Assembly: GCA_002633025.1 (NCBI GenBank)
Contig: NMRB01003197.1
Span: 1-64,000 of the forward strand
Length of the DNA: 64,000 nt
DNA from: Notospermus geniculatus
Lineage: Eukaryota > Nemertea > Pilidiophora > Heteronemertea > Lineidae
Direction: 5' to 3'
The notes under the pieces: generated by a model
Databases searched by the model: none
What the model was told of the DNA's origin: nothing
Seen by the model: only the letters and a program-made list of their open reading frames with translations
Translations under genes and position numbers: made by a program
Shown here: positions 1-11,161 of the stretch, piece after piece
Numbering within the stretch: position 1 is the first letter of the stretch
Layout of the letters: each line of letters opens with the position of its first letter

Positions 1-1111
1 CCTCCATCGGATTGCTCCTATCTCGAATCAGCCGTTCTGGCCGTTGAAAATTGTCAACTTGTTCAAAAGCGTTGATCCAGTCCATCTTGTAATAATAATA
101 AGAATAATCAGAATAATAATAATAATAATAAATAATAATAAGATAATAATAATAAGATACAATGCCATCTTGCCATCATGCCATCTTGTAAGATAATAAT
201 AATAAGAATAATCTGTGGTTTAAACACCGGATAAAAGTTCATCCTTGTTGGTGCAGGCGGATTAAATTTTTAAACAATACTTAAACAAACCTAGTTTAAG
301 CCTAATCTAAGGTTTATCCACGTTGGTGCATACGGGCCCAAGAGTACAAAGGAAATGTTGAACGATCAGGCAGGCTTCTCTAGAATTTGTCCAACACATT
401 CTTTTGTCCTCACACACTGAGAGGCAGGAAAGTTAGACGCGTGTGATCATCTTGTGGGTAAATGCCACAGATCAGGCAGCATACAGAAGGAAGAACAATA
501 GTTTTCTAGGCCTTTAACCTGTGCAATGCAGAATTTGCACGCTGATTAGGCTAAACACCCTTTATGAATATTGCCCTTAGTTTCCAAGCAAAAACTAAGT
601 TTCCTATCTGAAACATTAGTTCTGCATCCCCCGGAATTATCATTATGTAACTAAGCACTCTAGGCTAAGTTTCCAGAGCCTTAGGAACTGTATTTAAAAC
701 GTCCCTCTGAAAACGTGGATGTTGTACGAAGACGTATCAGTTTCGATTAAAAAAGTGTGATAAACAACATTTTAGGGCCAATTCCTTTACATAATGCAAG
801 TTTTGATAAGCTTGATGGGTTTTGAAACACCTACACACATCCACACCGGACTCGGGGTTCGTGAGACGAGCCTGCCTCTTTAATATTAATGGCTGTTTGA
901 TGCATTGTCTTGGAAGTACGGTCATGGACAATAGTTTATCTACACCTGTACTTTGGATATTTCAAATACTTCTGGGCCAATTTTAACACGGTTTGTTCCA
1001 TATGAAAGTACATTTTGTTGGTCATATTTCTGCATCAAAATTTCGGAAATTTGGAAATATCGTAATTATGTAAATAGTTCATCAAAAAATCCTAAAAATC
1101 AACATTTTTAT
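1..1111. other. Intergenic DNA with a TAA microsatellite
   Basis: No coding region is supported here. Positions 90-158 hold an imperfect (TAA)n/(AAT)n microsatellite, followed by three short copies of the word GCCATCTTG or GCCATCATG (about 162-188) and a further TAA-rich patch to about 212. The rest is AT-rich unique-looking DNA. Short open frames here have no recognisable domain and no splice-site support. Confidence 0.7.
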
Positions 1112-1927
1112 TATATCGGGTGGGCCAAAAAAAACGCATCGTACTTCAAATCTTGATTTCTCAACAACTGTCTATTATAACTCAATGAAATTTGGTGCCG
1201 TATAATGTAAAGATGTTTTGTTTCATGTGTGAAATTTTTGCATTGATACCTTTGGTATTAGCACCGTATCGCTCAATTTAAAAATCATTGTAAAAATGTG
1301 TGATTCCGGAATCCAATAAGATATGAAAAATCCCGTCCCGAACTTCACGTTTCTATTTCTCAATAACTATTCATTATAACCCAATGAAAATTAACTCAAT
1401 ACTGTTCCTTGGCTATGCCGCTAAAATGTGAAAGTTTCAACACATTATCTTTGGTATTAAGATTGTGGTGTCAAATGTAAAAACCATAGTAATCATTCAT
1501 CATATTTTAGGAGACAATGGTGAAACTTCGAAACGCTCGATTCCAATATGGCGTTATAGTAATGAGCGCCACAGGGTAGATATTAAAGTTATTGGTTTAA
1601 TACTTTCACATATTAGGGGCAATACCATGGAGCAGTGTTATGCAAAATTTCACTGAGTTGTAGTAAAGCTTTTATGAGAAATGAAAATTTAAAATTTGGG
1701 AATTTTTCATCCACTCGTATTTTACCGGATTCCGGAATCGCATTTTTTTACAATGATTTTTAAATTGCGTGATACGGTGCTAATACCAAAGGTATCAATT
1801 TAAAAATTTCACACGTTCAACAAAACATCTTTAAATGATACGGTACCAAATTTCATTGAATTATAATGGGCAGTTGTCGAGAAATCAAGATTTGAAGTTC
1901 GATGCGTTTTTTTTTGGCCCACTCGAT
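1112..1927. repeat. Foldback element with ~220-bp inverted arms
   Basis: The left arm (about 1112-1335) and right arm (about 1698-1927) are inverted copies. The left arm starts TATCGGGTGGGCC and the right arm ends GGCCCACTCGATA. Both also carry matching CAAATCTTGA / TCAAGATTTG, ATACCTTTGGTATTAGCACC / GGTGCTAATACCAAAGGTAT and GATTCCGGAAT blocks. About 360 bp lies between the arms. No transposase frame is visible, so this is a non-autonomous foldback or MITE-type element. Exact termini and target-site duplication were not resolved. Confidence 0.8.
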
Positions 1928-3890
1928 ATGTAATTTTTTGGTGACTTTTGTTGCAGTTTTGATAGAGTGGAACCTTCTAAGGATTTTGGACTTTGTTTCA
2001 TCAAAATCTGTTAAGTGGTTGCTGAGATATTTCAGATTATCAAAAGTTCGATTATTTCACAATTTTCAATTTTTCACAAACTTTTGATATCAGTAGACAG
2101 AGTTCACCTAAAAACCAAGAAGTATTTAGAAGTTAAGCATGTTTTTCAAAATACCAACATTTTGCTACTTTGAAAAATATGCAATATTTCTGCCCAGTTA
2201 AGGCAACAAGTTCCAAAATTTTGTAAATCCATATTCTGAGGTTAGCTTTATCTAATGGCATCAAAATTTCCTAAACGTTGTGAATTTTTGGAGCATTGGA
2301 AATAAAACATGTCAAAATACCATAAAAGTACAAGTTGTATGACGAAAATGAAGGCACCTGCGGGGTCTATCAGTCGAAAGGAATTGAATGATACGGGTCT
2401 TAGAATGCACTAATTAGCTAATAAGTTGAAACAAAAGAGTAGCTGTCGGAACACTTTCCCAAGAAATGATACATTTTGAAGGTCAAACACCTTGCTTATC
2501 ATAAAGTTCGAGGTTTTTTCTACCCAGTCCACCCCTTTTGGTAGCAATATTTTCAACAGATATAGAGTACTCCACAAGTGAATTTCATGAATGGTGCCAA
2601 TTAGTCCAAAACAGGGCGGCCATATTGGATCTGGATTTTACTTCCTGGTTCTCTTCTAATGTACTATGTATGGTGTCTATGAAGTGCAGCTGGTCAAGAC
2701 ACCCTTGACACCCCAGGTTCTATGGGTTTGTGACATTGCTACCACTCCCTGAGTGTGTCATTTACATGCCTCGTCTCTGAGAAAATTGTACATCTGCTTT
2801 TCATATTTGGTAAATTTCTTTGTTATTGATTATGTAATGAAATTAAGCTGTAATTCTTGGGACCTTGCTTATTTTCTGTTTCTATAAAGCACAGGGATCA
2901 CATTGGACCATAAAAACAGTCAACTGGAGGTGTCTTTATTGCTCTTCCCATAGGCAAATATAAGCAATATGAAAATGTCAAACGACGGCTTGCCCTTAAA
3001 TAAAAAATTTTATTATATGTGAACTATTTCCAGTCTGCGCAACGCTACAACCGCATCACTTCTGACCTGTTCACCGACCATATGGTGTTCCCCCGACAAA
3101 AGGACATATTGTGCCATTGCCTATATTTCACATGTATACTCCATTATAACTGAAAAGATACAGTATTTACCAGGTGAACCGACCTTTTCATAAATGCAGA
3201 GACTAATTTATCGGTCAATAATCGGTATCCATGTATTGTCACTGCTGGCTGCATGATGCAACATCTGCTGCATACCCTTGACGTGGTCTCGCTGGTGCAA
3301 AATTCAAACTAAGCTACATGTATGTTTTTTTATTTCCTGTAGATTCGCACATTCCAACATACAAAGAATAACCTAGATATTGAAAAAAAAGCGAATGGAT
3401 GAATAAGATTATACACCGTATTATAGGTATATAGACTAGTAAGAGTGAAAAGTAACTAAAATAGACCAATTTTTGGATAATCGCACGACGTCGTAAGGGT
3501 GGGTGCACACTAGAAGCGATTCGCCAAGCGATTTGGAATCGCACGCGAATCGCTTTTGTTTGGGAGGCATTGCGGCATGAAATAACAAAGAACCATCGCA
3601 TGCGTTGGGCGAATCGCTAGGTGGGTATACACTACACGTGCCTCAGACGCAAAGTGATCCAGAAAAGTCGGCGTGCGCCTGTTCTGTGCCATCGCAAGCA
3701 TGGCAAGGTGGACCTGACATCCGCATGCGAATCAAGATTACTTTTCAGCACACATTGAAAAAAACTGCAGGCAGAGCTATTCAGAGAGAGCATAGTACGT
3801 TTTACACTACATTAACGTCGGTGAACGTAAGCACTTTCTGAATTGAATACAATGTCAAAATGGCTTTAAACATATTCAAAGCTCATGATA
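1928..3890. other. Intergenic DNA, nothing recognised
   Basis: AT-rich DNA with no exon pair, RNA gene or clear transposon end that I can support. Around 3500-3640 there are repeated CGATTCGC / GCGAATCG words in both orientations (AAGCGATTCGCCAAGCG, GCGAATCGCTTTTG, GGGCGAATCGCTAGG), which suggests a small degenerate inverted-repeat element. I could not define its ends. Confidence 0.5.
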
Positions 3891-3894
3891 CAAT

Positions 3895-3985
3895 AGCCGT
3901 GTTTACACCTATGCAATTTTTCCAAACCCGGGTTCGATTTTAACCCGGATCCATTGAATTTTCTGTCCCCACCTATTATTCGTCT
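3895..3985. repeat. Partial end of a TIR element (family C)
   Basis: The stretch beginning CCGTGTTTACACCTATGC and continuing through ACCCGGGTTCG and AACCCGGATCCATTGAA closely matches the left end of the longer element at 7681-8578. Only the left end is present; a right TIR was not found nearby, so this is a solo end or truncated copy. A 20-base poly-C run follows at 4063-4082. Confidence 0.7.
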
Positions 3986-4130
3986 TACGATATTGAACGC
4001 TGGCCATGCTATTTATAGACACACCACCCATTCAATTTTAGCAGAACGACACCTGTCGGTGTCCCCCCCCCCCCCCCCCCCCTAGTTTGGCTTCATGACA
4101 AGCATACATTCACTTTATCCTCGCCTCTAA

Positions 4131-4540
4131 AGGCGGTGACAGACTGGTCCGTTCCGTGTGCGATACGTATCCGTCCAGCACGTGTCTGACACAGCAAAAA
4201 ACGGAGGGCCGTGACAGATTAGTCCGACAAGTCTACATCACATGGTCATTTTCGCCATGGTTGCCTATCAAGAAGGAATCAATTCGTCCGCGACTCGGAA
4301 CAAAAAGAGCTGTCGAATTCAAAGAATTTTATAGGGATAATGTCCATAAAAGGTCAGCGTTGTGTGTCCACAGTCCGTAAAAATCGCCCACCCGATTGAT
4401 TCGGGGCGGATTGACGTGCCGTATCAGATCGGATACGCACTCAGTCTGTCACATCAAATGGAAATGAGAAGAAAGTGATTCAAGCGGAGCAACGGACCGG
4501 GTCGTATACGGATCGTATACGCACCAGTCTGTCACCGCCT
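4131..4540. mobile_element. PIF/Harbinger-type MITE (family A), TSD TAA
   Basis: A 410-bp element with terminal inverted repeats AGGCGGTGACAGACTGGT and ACCAGTCTGTCACCGCCT, flanked on both sides by TAA (4128-4130 and 4541-4543). A 3-bp TWA target duplication is the known signature of PIF/Harbinger insertion. There is no transposase, so it is non-autonomous. A 74-codon open frame inside it is a by-product. A second inverted and heavily interrupted copy lies at 6703-8791. Confidence 0.88.
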
Positions 4541-4543
4541 TAA

Positions 4544-6265
4544 GGCTCCCATTCCATAGAGTTCATGTTTTCACGATGAATTGGCATTTTTGCACCGTTT
4601 ATACCCGTGTGTTGTCACGTTTCACGGGTGAACCCAAGAATGGGCAATGTATTTCTTATGATGCGGGCTCCATAGGCGTCATATTTCTACCTCCGGAGAA
4701 GTACGATCCATTTCATGCGTGAATAAATGAAAATCACCCGTGACTCGAGGAATGAACATGCTCATTCTTTTGGGCGTGAATTCTGTGGAACCAACCCTCT
4801 AAATGAAAGATCGTGAAAAATAAATCGGGAAAAATGAAAAGTGAAAACGTGAACTCTATGGAACGGGAGCCTTGGTCAGTCGGACCCGTGCCCTATTTTC
4901 TTTGCTCCACCGTCTTACCCGTTCGGCCGCCGAACGTGTTGGAAGGCTTCTCTTGTTTTCTCTTATTCGTAGTATTAGGTCTCTCTCATATCTCAACGTA
5001 CGTAGACCTAAGGACGAACGTAGACGTTATAACAATGCCCGATGGTAGACGGCCAGTGAATGGTCAAGCGCCGACATGTGACCACTGCACAGAGTTCAAT
5101 TATGAGCCGTTCTTCAATGGTAGGCGGGTCAGTTATTCATGAGAAGGCCAAGGGAGTGCGATCAAATTGCATTCTCTGGTCGCAGCAAGGCACATTCAAG
5201 CAATAGTAGGCCTATTCTTTCACATTGCGCAACCACAACAACACTTTTGATCTCTACACGCCTGGGCTGTGCTTGAACATGTTATTCATCAAGTAAGCCT
5301 AATTCATGGCAACTGATCAAGGTGTACATGTAGTCCCTCTAGCAATCCCCCGCGGATAGAGGAAATACATGTGCTGACCACCCTAGATAATGCCCAATGA
5401 AGGAAGATCTTTTCATGGCCGTAGGAACGGGGGTCCCCCCCCCAATATTTGGCTTGTCAAAAATTGGCAGGCTCACCAAAAAGCCCAAGTCCATTGAACC
5501 AGTGACCACACTTACATGGCTAGAGTGTCCAATTTTGATCTCAAATAATGCCGGGAGAAATGGCGTAAAAGCACTCTTAATTTCTAAAATTTTCCCGGGG
5601 ATGACCCCCCGGACCCCACGCCAATATTTCGGATCGCACCTTCGGCGCTCGCTGCTATGATAGGCTACGGCTACGGTCCGATATTTTAACGATTATTTGC
5701 CTTCCCAACCGCCAGGACATTCCTGCGGCCCTGCTTTTTGCAACCCTTTCTCGGCATGATATTGATTTTTTGGAGATTCACTGGAGAAATGGTGGCGATA
5801 ACCCGAAAGAGACGGAATTCAGCCACAGCAACCTCAGCTCGCGCTCGGGCCCCTCGGTGTCTTTCATCAGCCATGTCTTCCGTGAATATGGATCAAAAGT
5901 TTTTACACTCTGAGCACTGAGATATTGCATAATGTTGAATAAGAATGAGAGGACGAGAACTGGTCACTGCGTGAGTAGTTAGGCCCCCGTAATGATCGTT
6001 ATTGTGACACCATCATGTCTCCGCCTACTTTTTACAATACACGAGCCTCACGCTTGACAGCTCTGCCACCACCAATCAGCGGGACGACCTAACCAAACAA
6101 AAGACCCATGCTTTCGCGCCGTCAATCACGTGCCTGTAAACCAATCAGCGCCAAGCTTGCAGTTCCGAAACGTAGACGTAAGGCTACGTACGTTGAGATA
6201 TGAGAGAGATCTATTATTACGTAAGTCGAAGGTCTACGTCTATGACAAACACAAATCATGTTCCT
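4544..6265. other. Intergenic DNA without supported genes
   Basis: Open frames of up to 109 codons occur (for example 4813-5142), but none shows a recognisable domain or splice context. Positions 5690-5880 are GC-richer and open on both strands, with ATGs on each strand. This could be a first exon or promoter region, but nothing identifies it. I leave it unassigned. Confidence 0.5.
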
Positions 6266-6267
6266 GT

Positions 6268-6336
6268 CAGCTGGCTCGTTGGCCGAGTGGTGGATTACAA
6301 ATCAGAAGATCGACGGATCGAATCCCGTCTATAAGT
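6268..6336 (+). repeat. tRNA-like remnant (SINE head or tRNA pseudogene)
   Basis: A perfect-looking RNA polymerase III A box (TGGCCGAGTGG, 6280-6290) is followed by a B-box-like GGATCGAATCC (6315-6325) inside a short stem-loop GACGG...CCGTC. The A-B spacing is only about 25 bases, shorter than in a functional tRNA, and a full cloverleaf cannot be drawn with confidence. It is most likely a tRNA-derived SINE fragment or a deleted tRNA copy. A T-rich stretch follows at about 6350. Confidence 0.45.
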
Positions 6337-6856
6337 ATAAATGAGTACAATTTTTTTTTCTTTGAATAGTGTGAGAGGTATGCGGAGATGTTGACAGCTA
6401 TGTTGCCTGAAGACAAATAAGGTGGCGCCCTCCTGACGTTGTGGGGTATATCATGTTCTGAGCCTTCGTTTGAGGTGTCTGCAGGGCGTTTGTAATTCTC
6501 TTGCTGGTCGCATGGGGGCTTTTTGTGCGGATAGGTCAGCTTTAATGTCCAGAAAGTGACACCTTCTAGGCAAGTCTAGGCATTGCCAGGTCATTGTGAG
6601 TAGGCTACAATATTCCAACAAACTTCCTCGTTCTGGTAGGTCGAACAAAGAACGAACCACCCGCGCCAATTATGGAATGGAACAAAGGCCTAGTCATGAG
6701 TACTCTGGTCCGTATACGATGCGTACGACCCGGTCCGTTGCTCCGCTTGAATCACTTTCTACTCATTTCCATTTGATGTGACAGACTGGTGCGTATCCGA
6801 TCCGACACGGCACGCCAATCCGCCCCGAATCAATCGGGTGGGTGATTTTTACGATC

Positions 6857-7644
6857 TCACGGCTGTTAGAAGTCAATGCATATAGTGGAAAAGGTCCGGA
6901 ACGAAATTTGATTGGTTGGAGCCCTAATTTGGAATATAATAGGAATTCCCTTAAAAATTAAGCCATGCACGTCGACATGGTCGAGGCCTACAAAAGGAAA
7001 CCACAGTAACGAGACGCATGCACGTACAATACAACTACTAGTATTGGTTCCTACCAAATATGGCAAACAATGGTTTGAATACAAAGAAGTTAACATAGAC
7101 ATTTTGGGCGAAAGGATTTTGTAAAATCTCCGACAGCGACCGGCTGAACGACAATGTTTATATGCAGCGGGAATTCCCTTCTTCATGATAACGTTATTAT
7201 TTTTCCGCGATCTTATTCCAAGATTCAAGGAATCGCATCGACTCTCATGCGACTAGCATGCGTCAGCTAAAATGCCGGAATTTTGTGCCAAAGGTTGCGT
7301 TTTTCTCAGCTGAGTATTATAAAAATCAAGATAATGTCAACGTCTTGCAATAGATAAACATGTTTAGAACAATTTGAGCATATTGGCAATCTGAAGTTCG
7401 ATCTGACGACTTCAAAAAATGCATTTGAAAGTGTGATAAATTCACAGTAGAGGCCTCCTGCGCATGTCCAGATTGACTACTTCCGGTCTTCAATAATATT
7501 CTATTGGCTCTGCCGTGGAGGTAGGCGTCGACTGAGCCGATTTAGCTACGTCACCGTACTATTTTTAGGAGGGCTTTCTCCATGTTGTGGCCGTTCTCCG
7601 AAAGGTGACGCCTCTATAGCAAATTCCCTTCCTAACAGTCGTGA
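6857..7644. mobile_element. TIR element B inserted in MITE A
   Basis: The insert begins ATCTCACGGCTGTTAGAAG and ends CTTCCTAACAGTCGTGATC, forming inverted repeats of about 19 bp with a few mismatches. It interrupts the sequence that is continuous in the 4131-4540 copy (TTTTTACG | GGACACACAAC). It encodes no recognisable transposase. Overlapping open frames on both strands (up to 120 codons) have no domain that I recognise. The superfamily is not determined. Confidence 0.65.
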
Positions 7645-7680
7645 TCTGCGGACACACAACACTGACCTTTTATGGACATT

Positions 7681-8578
7681 AGCTGTGTTTACACCTAAGC
7701 AATTTTTCCAGGCCCGGGTTCGAATTTAACCCGGATCCATTGAATTTTCTGTCCACACCTATTATTATGGTTTCCGATCTCAAGATCGGAAACCATATAG
7801 TGTTTGGTCGTGGTGTCTGTCTGTGTGTGTGTCTGTGTATCTGTGTGTCTGTCTGTCTGTTCAGTCTGTCACACCTGTAACTTTGTTCCTGCAAGAGCTG
7901 CAGACCTGGAAATGTGACCTACCCCCAGGTTTCATGACCTGATCTACAAGATGGAATGAAAATTTCCAGTCTCCGATACCTGGTTCATGGTTAATTAAGC
8001 TGTCCGCTTTGTTTCTGGTCAGCTGTAGTGAAAGTGGAGTCCTAAATCTATGTAACAGACAAGAGCAATTAGTGAGTTCTGAAATGTGTGACGAATGGTT
8101 GACAAGTTTGTTCAGACAATGCCAATTTCGGCTTTGCTGAGGGTAGTTTCCCCGATCTTCCAACAGTAAGACAAACCTTTTTGCGAATAACTCAACGTTG
8201 TTACACAGATCACTTCTTTTAATGATTGATATAAACCAGGTAGGCGAACAATACAGGCCGCAGGAAGTTCTAATAACTCATTCCCAAGTTGAAAATTTTT
8301 TGGTAGTTTCCGCGGTAATGTACTATTTTTAGACCGGAAATCCCCGTTTGCTTGAAGCTGCCGATAGAGGACGCGGCGGTATGGATTCCAGTTCCAACAG
8401 TCGTGACCTATGAAATTGCCGGGCTAAAGTATAACCCGGATCAGACCCGCCGAGCGAAAGCGGACTAAATTAGTCCGGCAATTTTTAACCCGGATCCGAT
8501 TTTCATAGGTGTAAACGCAAAAAAGGCGGATCAGAGCCGGGTCAGGTCCGGCAATTTCCTCAGGTGTAAACACCACAC
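7681..8578. mobile_element. TIR element C inserted in MITE A
   Basis: The inverted ends are GCTGTGTTTACACCT and AGGTGTAAACACCACAC. The host sequence on either side is continuous in the uninterrupted family-A copy, which proves insertion. Inside are ACCCGGATCC-rich subterminal repeats near both ends (7700-7740 and 8420-8500), a perfect palindrome (about 7769-7798) and a TGTC/TGTG-rich tract (7811-7865). No transposase was found. The solo end at 3895-3985 belongs to the same family. Confidence 0.75.
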
Positions 8579-8791
8579 TATAATCCCTATAAAATTCTTT
8601 GAGTTCGACAGCTCTTTTTGTTCCGAGTCGCGGACGAATCGCTTCCTTCTTGATAGGCGACAATGGCTAAAATGACCGTGTGCTGTACGACTTGTCGCAC
8701 TAGTCTGTCACGGCTCTCCGTTTTTTGCTGTTTCGGACACGTGCTGGACGGATACGTATCGCACACGGAACGGACCAGTCTGTCACCGCCT

Positions 8792-10819
8792 TTACAGGCG
8801 AGGATAAAGTATTTTCCTTCGAACTATGATTTGATTGTTACGAACTGTGGGTGAAAATGACTAAGCTTTGCTCTGAATGTACATGTAATTCCGTTACCGC
8901 AGAACTGCGCAGAAGTACAGAGTGGGCATTGTGTGAATCAACAGCTTAAAATTCTTAGCTATCACCAAAATACTCCATGGTTTTTCGTGTGCTGAATGGA
9001 GGTGACTGATGAAGAAATGTGCCAAACGCAACGTAAAGGACCCCCACAATAAACGCAGATGCGGTTCGTGATCCGGTGCGGCGATGCGTTCATTTCACCG
9101 CAGCGTTTTAGAGAGAGAAAAAACAAGGGAATACATTCGACATGACACATATGCTTTTGCGGTGCGTTGCTACACAGGGTGCCCCCCCCCCCACAAAAAA
9201 CGCAACCGCATACTTCCATTCAACTAGCACCCACATAATTGGTATGGATGGATGGAGAATGAGACCAAGATTGTCCGATTCGGTTCAGTTGTTTTGATTC
9301 TAGAGCCATTTTCGTGAGGCAAAGTCAGAACGTCAGATTTTAGAGAGTCAGATTTTAAGCAAGCCCATTGAAATGAGTTGATAACCTGATTCCAGTTGTC
9401 TAGGCCATATGGGTCAGGTGAATAGGGGGAAACTCAGTAGTAGAAGACCGGGTGCCAAACCCCTTTTGCACAAATGGGTTAATAAGTTACAGGTTCAAGT
9501 GAATACTGCGGAATTTCTTTGATATTCACTCATTACTCAACAAAAGTTTCCAGTCAATACAAAATTAGCCCCCAAAAATGCAGGATAAAAAATTGATTTT
9601 GGGACCTTTCGTAAATCAGCGAAATAGACTATTAGATAAAATGGCAAATTTCCAAGTTAGATATCATGATGCACAACTAAATGTCCTATCAAATACAGCA
9701 AACCGCGCATCGATTTACATTGTATCACCAGCCGTTTTTGAGAAAATTCGATTTTTCTGTGTCCATTTATTTTTGAAGGACTGTACCTGCCGCATAATCG
9801 CACCGGATTTAATACCGCAACGCAGGCTTCGCAGTGTCCTCAGCTTTATTCGTCGGAGTTTGTCAGAGTCCACCACACCTGCGGTATAATGAAATCATCA
9901 ACGCGGTTGAAGCTGGGACGTCAGAGCAGTGTGGACTAAGAAGTGCCTCTGGATGTGAGGCAGTAGAGATTTTTGAAAATCCGTAGATTGGGAAGACAAA
10001 TTGCTTGTGTTCATGATTTTTTTCTTGGCAACATCGCGACTTTTCAATCTGACAGAGATCGGTGTACATGTATTTCCACTGGTCAATTTCTCCCAAACCT
10101 CAGCCCGCATCCTTCATTGTTTTTTTTGGCTCCAATCCAGGAAGAATACGCCAGTCATATACCAAATTTATTTGCCAATTTCTTTCCTGTAAACAGATAT
10201 TTACTTGAACGCCTGATACTTTAGACCGCCGGTCTTACGGCCGCATATTGACGATCTTTTTGGCGGGAAAATGCTACACTAACTAGAGGTCCATGGATCT
10301 GATACTCAACTGCACTGAACTACATGTATATCAGCTGATAAGACAGGGCCGTGAGGGGTCTTTTGCAAACTGAATACTTGTACATGTATTGATATTGGGG
10401 TTTTTACAAGGGATTGGCATTTACCATGTTTACTGTAATTGGAAATGTGTCCTGTTTACCTTGATCACTGACGATATCTATGACTCTAATCAACTATGAA
10501 GTATTTACTCAGAAGGGTAGCATTCTCCATGAATTGTTTAAAGTACACCTACTATTGTTTTAACCCTTTGATCCCTGAAGCAGGAAACGTCCTAGGTAGC
10601 ATATACTTCATGTACGGAGTAACATACGGTAATTATTCATTGATTCATCAGGATGACCTGAAAATGTGGTGACGAGCGTGATTTAGGTGGTGCTTTTTGG
10701 ACCAGTGCTCAGGAGGCACGCCTGCTACTCGAGCTTATCCCTCAACTCAAAAGCAAACTGAAAGCCCTGCATACATGTACGTCTATATTCTTCAAATATA
10801 TACATTAATTCCTCTGCTG
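8792..10819. other. Intergenic DNA, low-complexity patches
   Basis: No gene is supported. A poly-C run occurs at about 9181-9192. Positions 9050-9230 contain GATGCGGTTCG / CGCAACCGCAT type inverted words that suggest a decayed small TIR element. A 103-codon open frame at 9578-9889 has no recognised domain and no splice support. Confidence 0.5.
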
Positions 10820-11089
10820 TATTCTCTAAAAAGAAAGAGCGAGGGACTGCTCTTTTGAAGGAGCGAAAAATAAAAGAGCTAATTTTAAATTAGGTGATGG
10901 GCACCATTCTTGTCATCAGGATGTCTTCGACACAGGAAACAAAACACGTCATGTGAAAACTGATGAAGGAAAACAAGAAAGTTAAATTTTCCAGGACACG
11001 GCCAAAATTCCTTCAATGATTCTGCTTTTCCAAACGAGCGGTCTTTTGCACTTTTAAAGCTAGTTTCGCTCTGTCTTTTTTAGAGAGTA
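10820..11089. mobile_element. MITE immediately upstream of exon 1 of the death-fold gene
   Basis: The inverted ends are TATTCTCTAAAAAGAAAGAG and its partner CTCTGTCTTTTTTAGAGAGTA; both ends also carry the CGCTC / GAGCG word. The element is about 270 bp and lacks coding capacity. Its right edge lies only about 15 bases before the ATG of the gene starting at 11105, so the core promoter or 5' UTR of that gene may run through it. Superfamily not determined. Confidence 0.7.
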
Positions 11090-11104
11090 TTTTTGGTGTC
11101 CAGG

Positions 11105-11161
11105 ATGGATCCGGGCGACATAGTTCTACCGCTGCCTTACGAGCCACGTCGACACATGCCG
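11105..11161 (+). CDS. Exon 1 of the death-fold gene (start codon)
   Basis: The ATG context is CAGGATGG, a good initiation context. The exon encodes 19 residues, MDPGDIVLPLPYEPRRHMP, and ends phase 0 at a strong donor, CCG|GTAAGT. A short leader of this kind fits directly onto the phase-0 ubiquitin-like exon. An additional upstream non-coding exon cannot be excluded. Confidence 0.65.

Larger units (their letters stand above)
6703..8791. mobile_element. Second copy of MITE family A, split by two insertions
   Basis: Relative to 4131-4540 this copy is inverted. The right end ACCAGTCTGTCACCGCCT is intact at 8774-8791 and is followed by TTA. The left end is degraded. Matching segments are about 6703-6856, 7645-7680 and 8579-8791. 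The gaps between them are two other TIR elements (about 6857-7644 and 7681-8578). The copy therefore predates both insertions. Confidence 0.8.

Noticed and set aside
4156-4380. 74-codon frame
   Set aside because: It lies entirely inside a Harbinger-type MITE and is repeated in inverted form at 8424-8663.
5686-5920. Overlapping frames on both strands in a GC-rich patch
   Set aside because: Could be a first exon, but neither frame has a domain, a donor in phase or any partner exon.
6268-6336. Functional tRNA gene
   Set aside because: A and B boxes are too close and a complete cloverleaf cannot be drawn; treated as a tRNA-derived remnant.
7801-7870. CRISPR-like or satellite array
   Set aside because: The TGTC/TGTG alternation is a simple-sequence tract without spacer-repeat structure, and the genome is eukaryotic.
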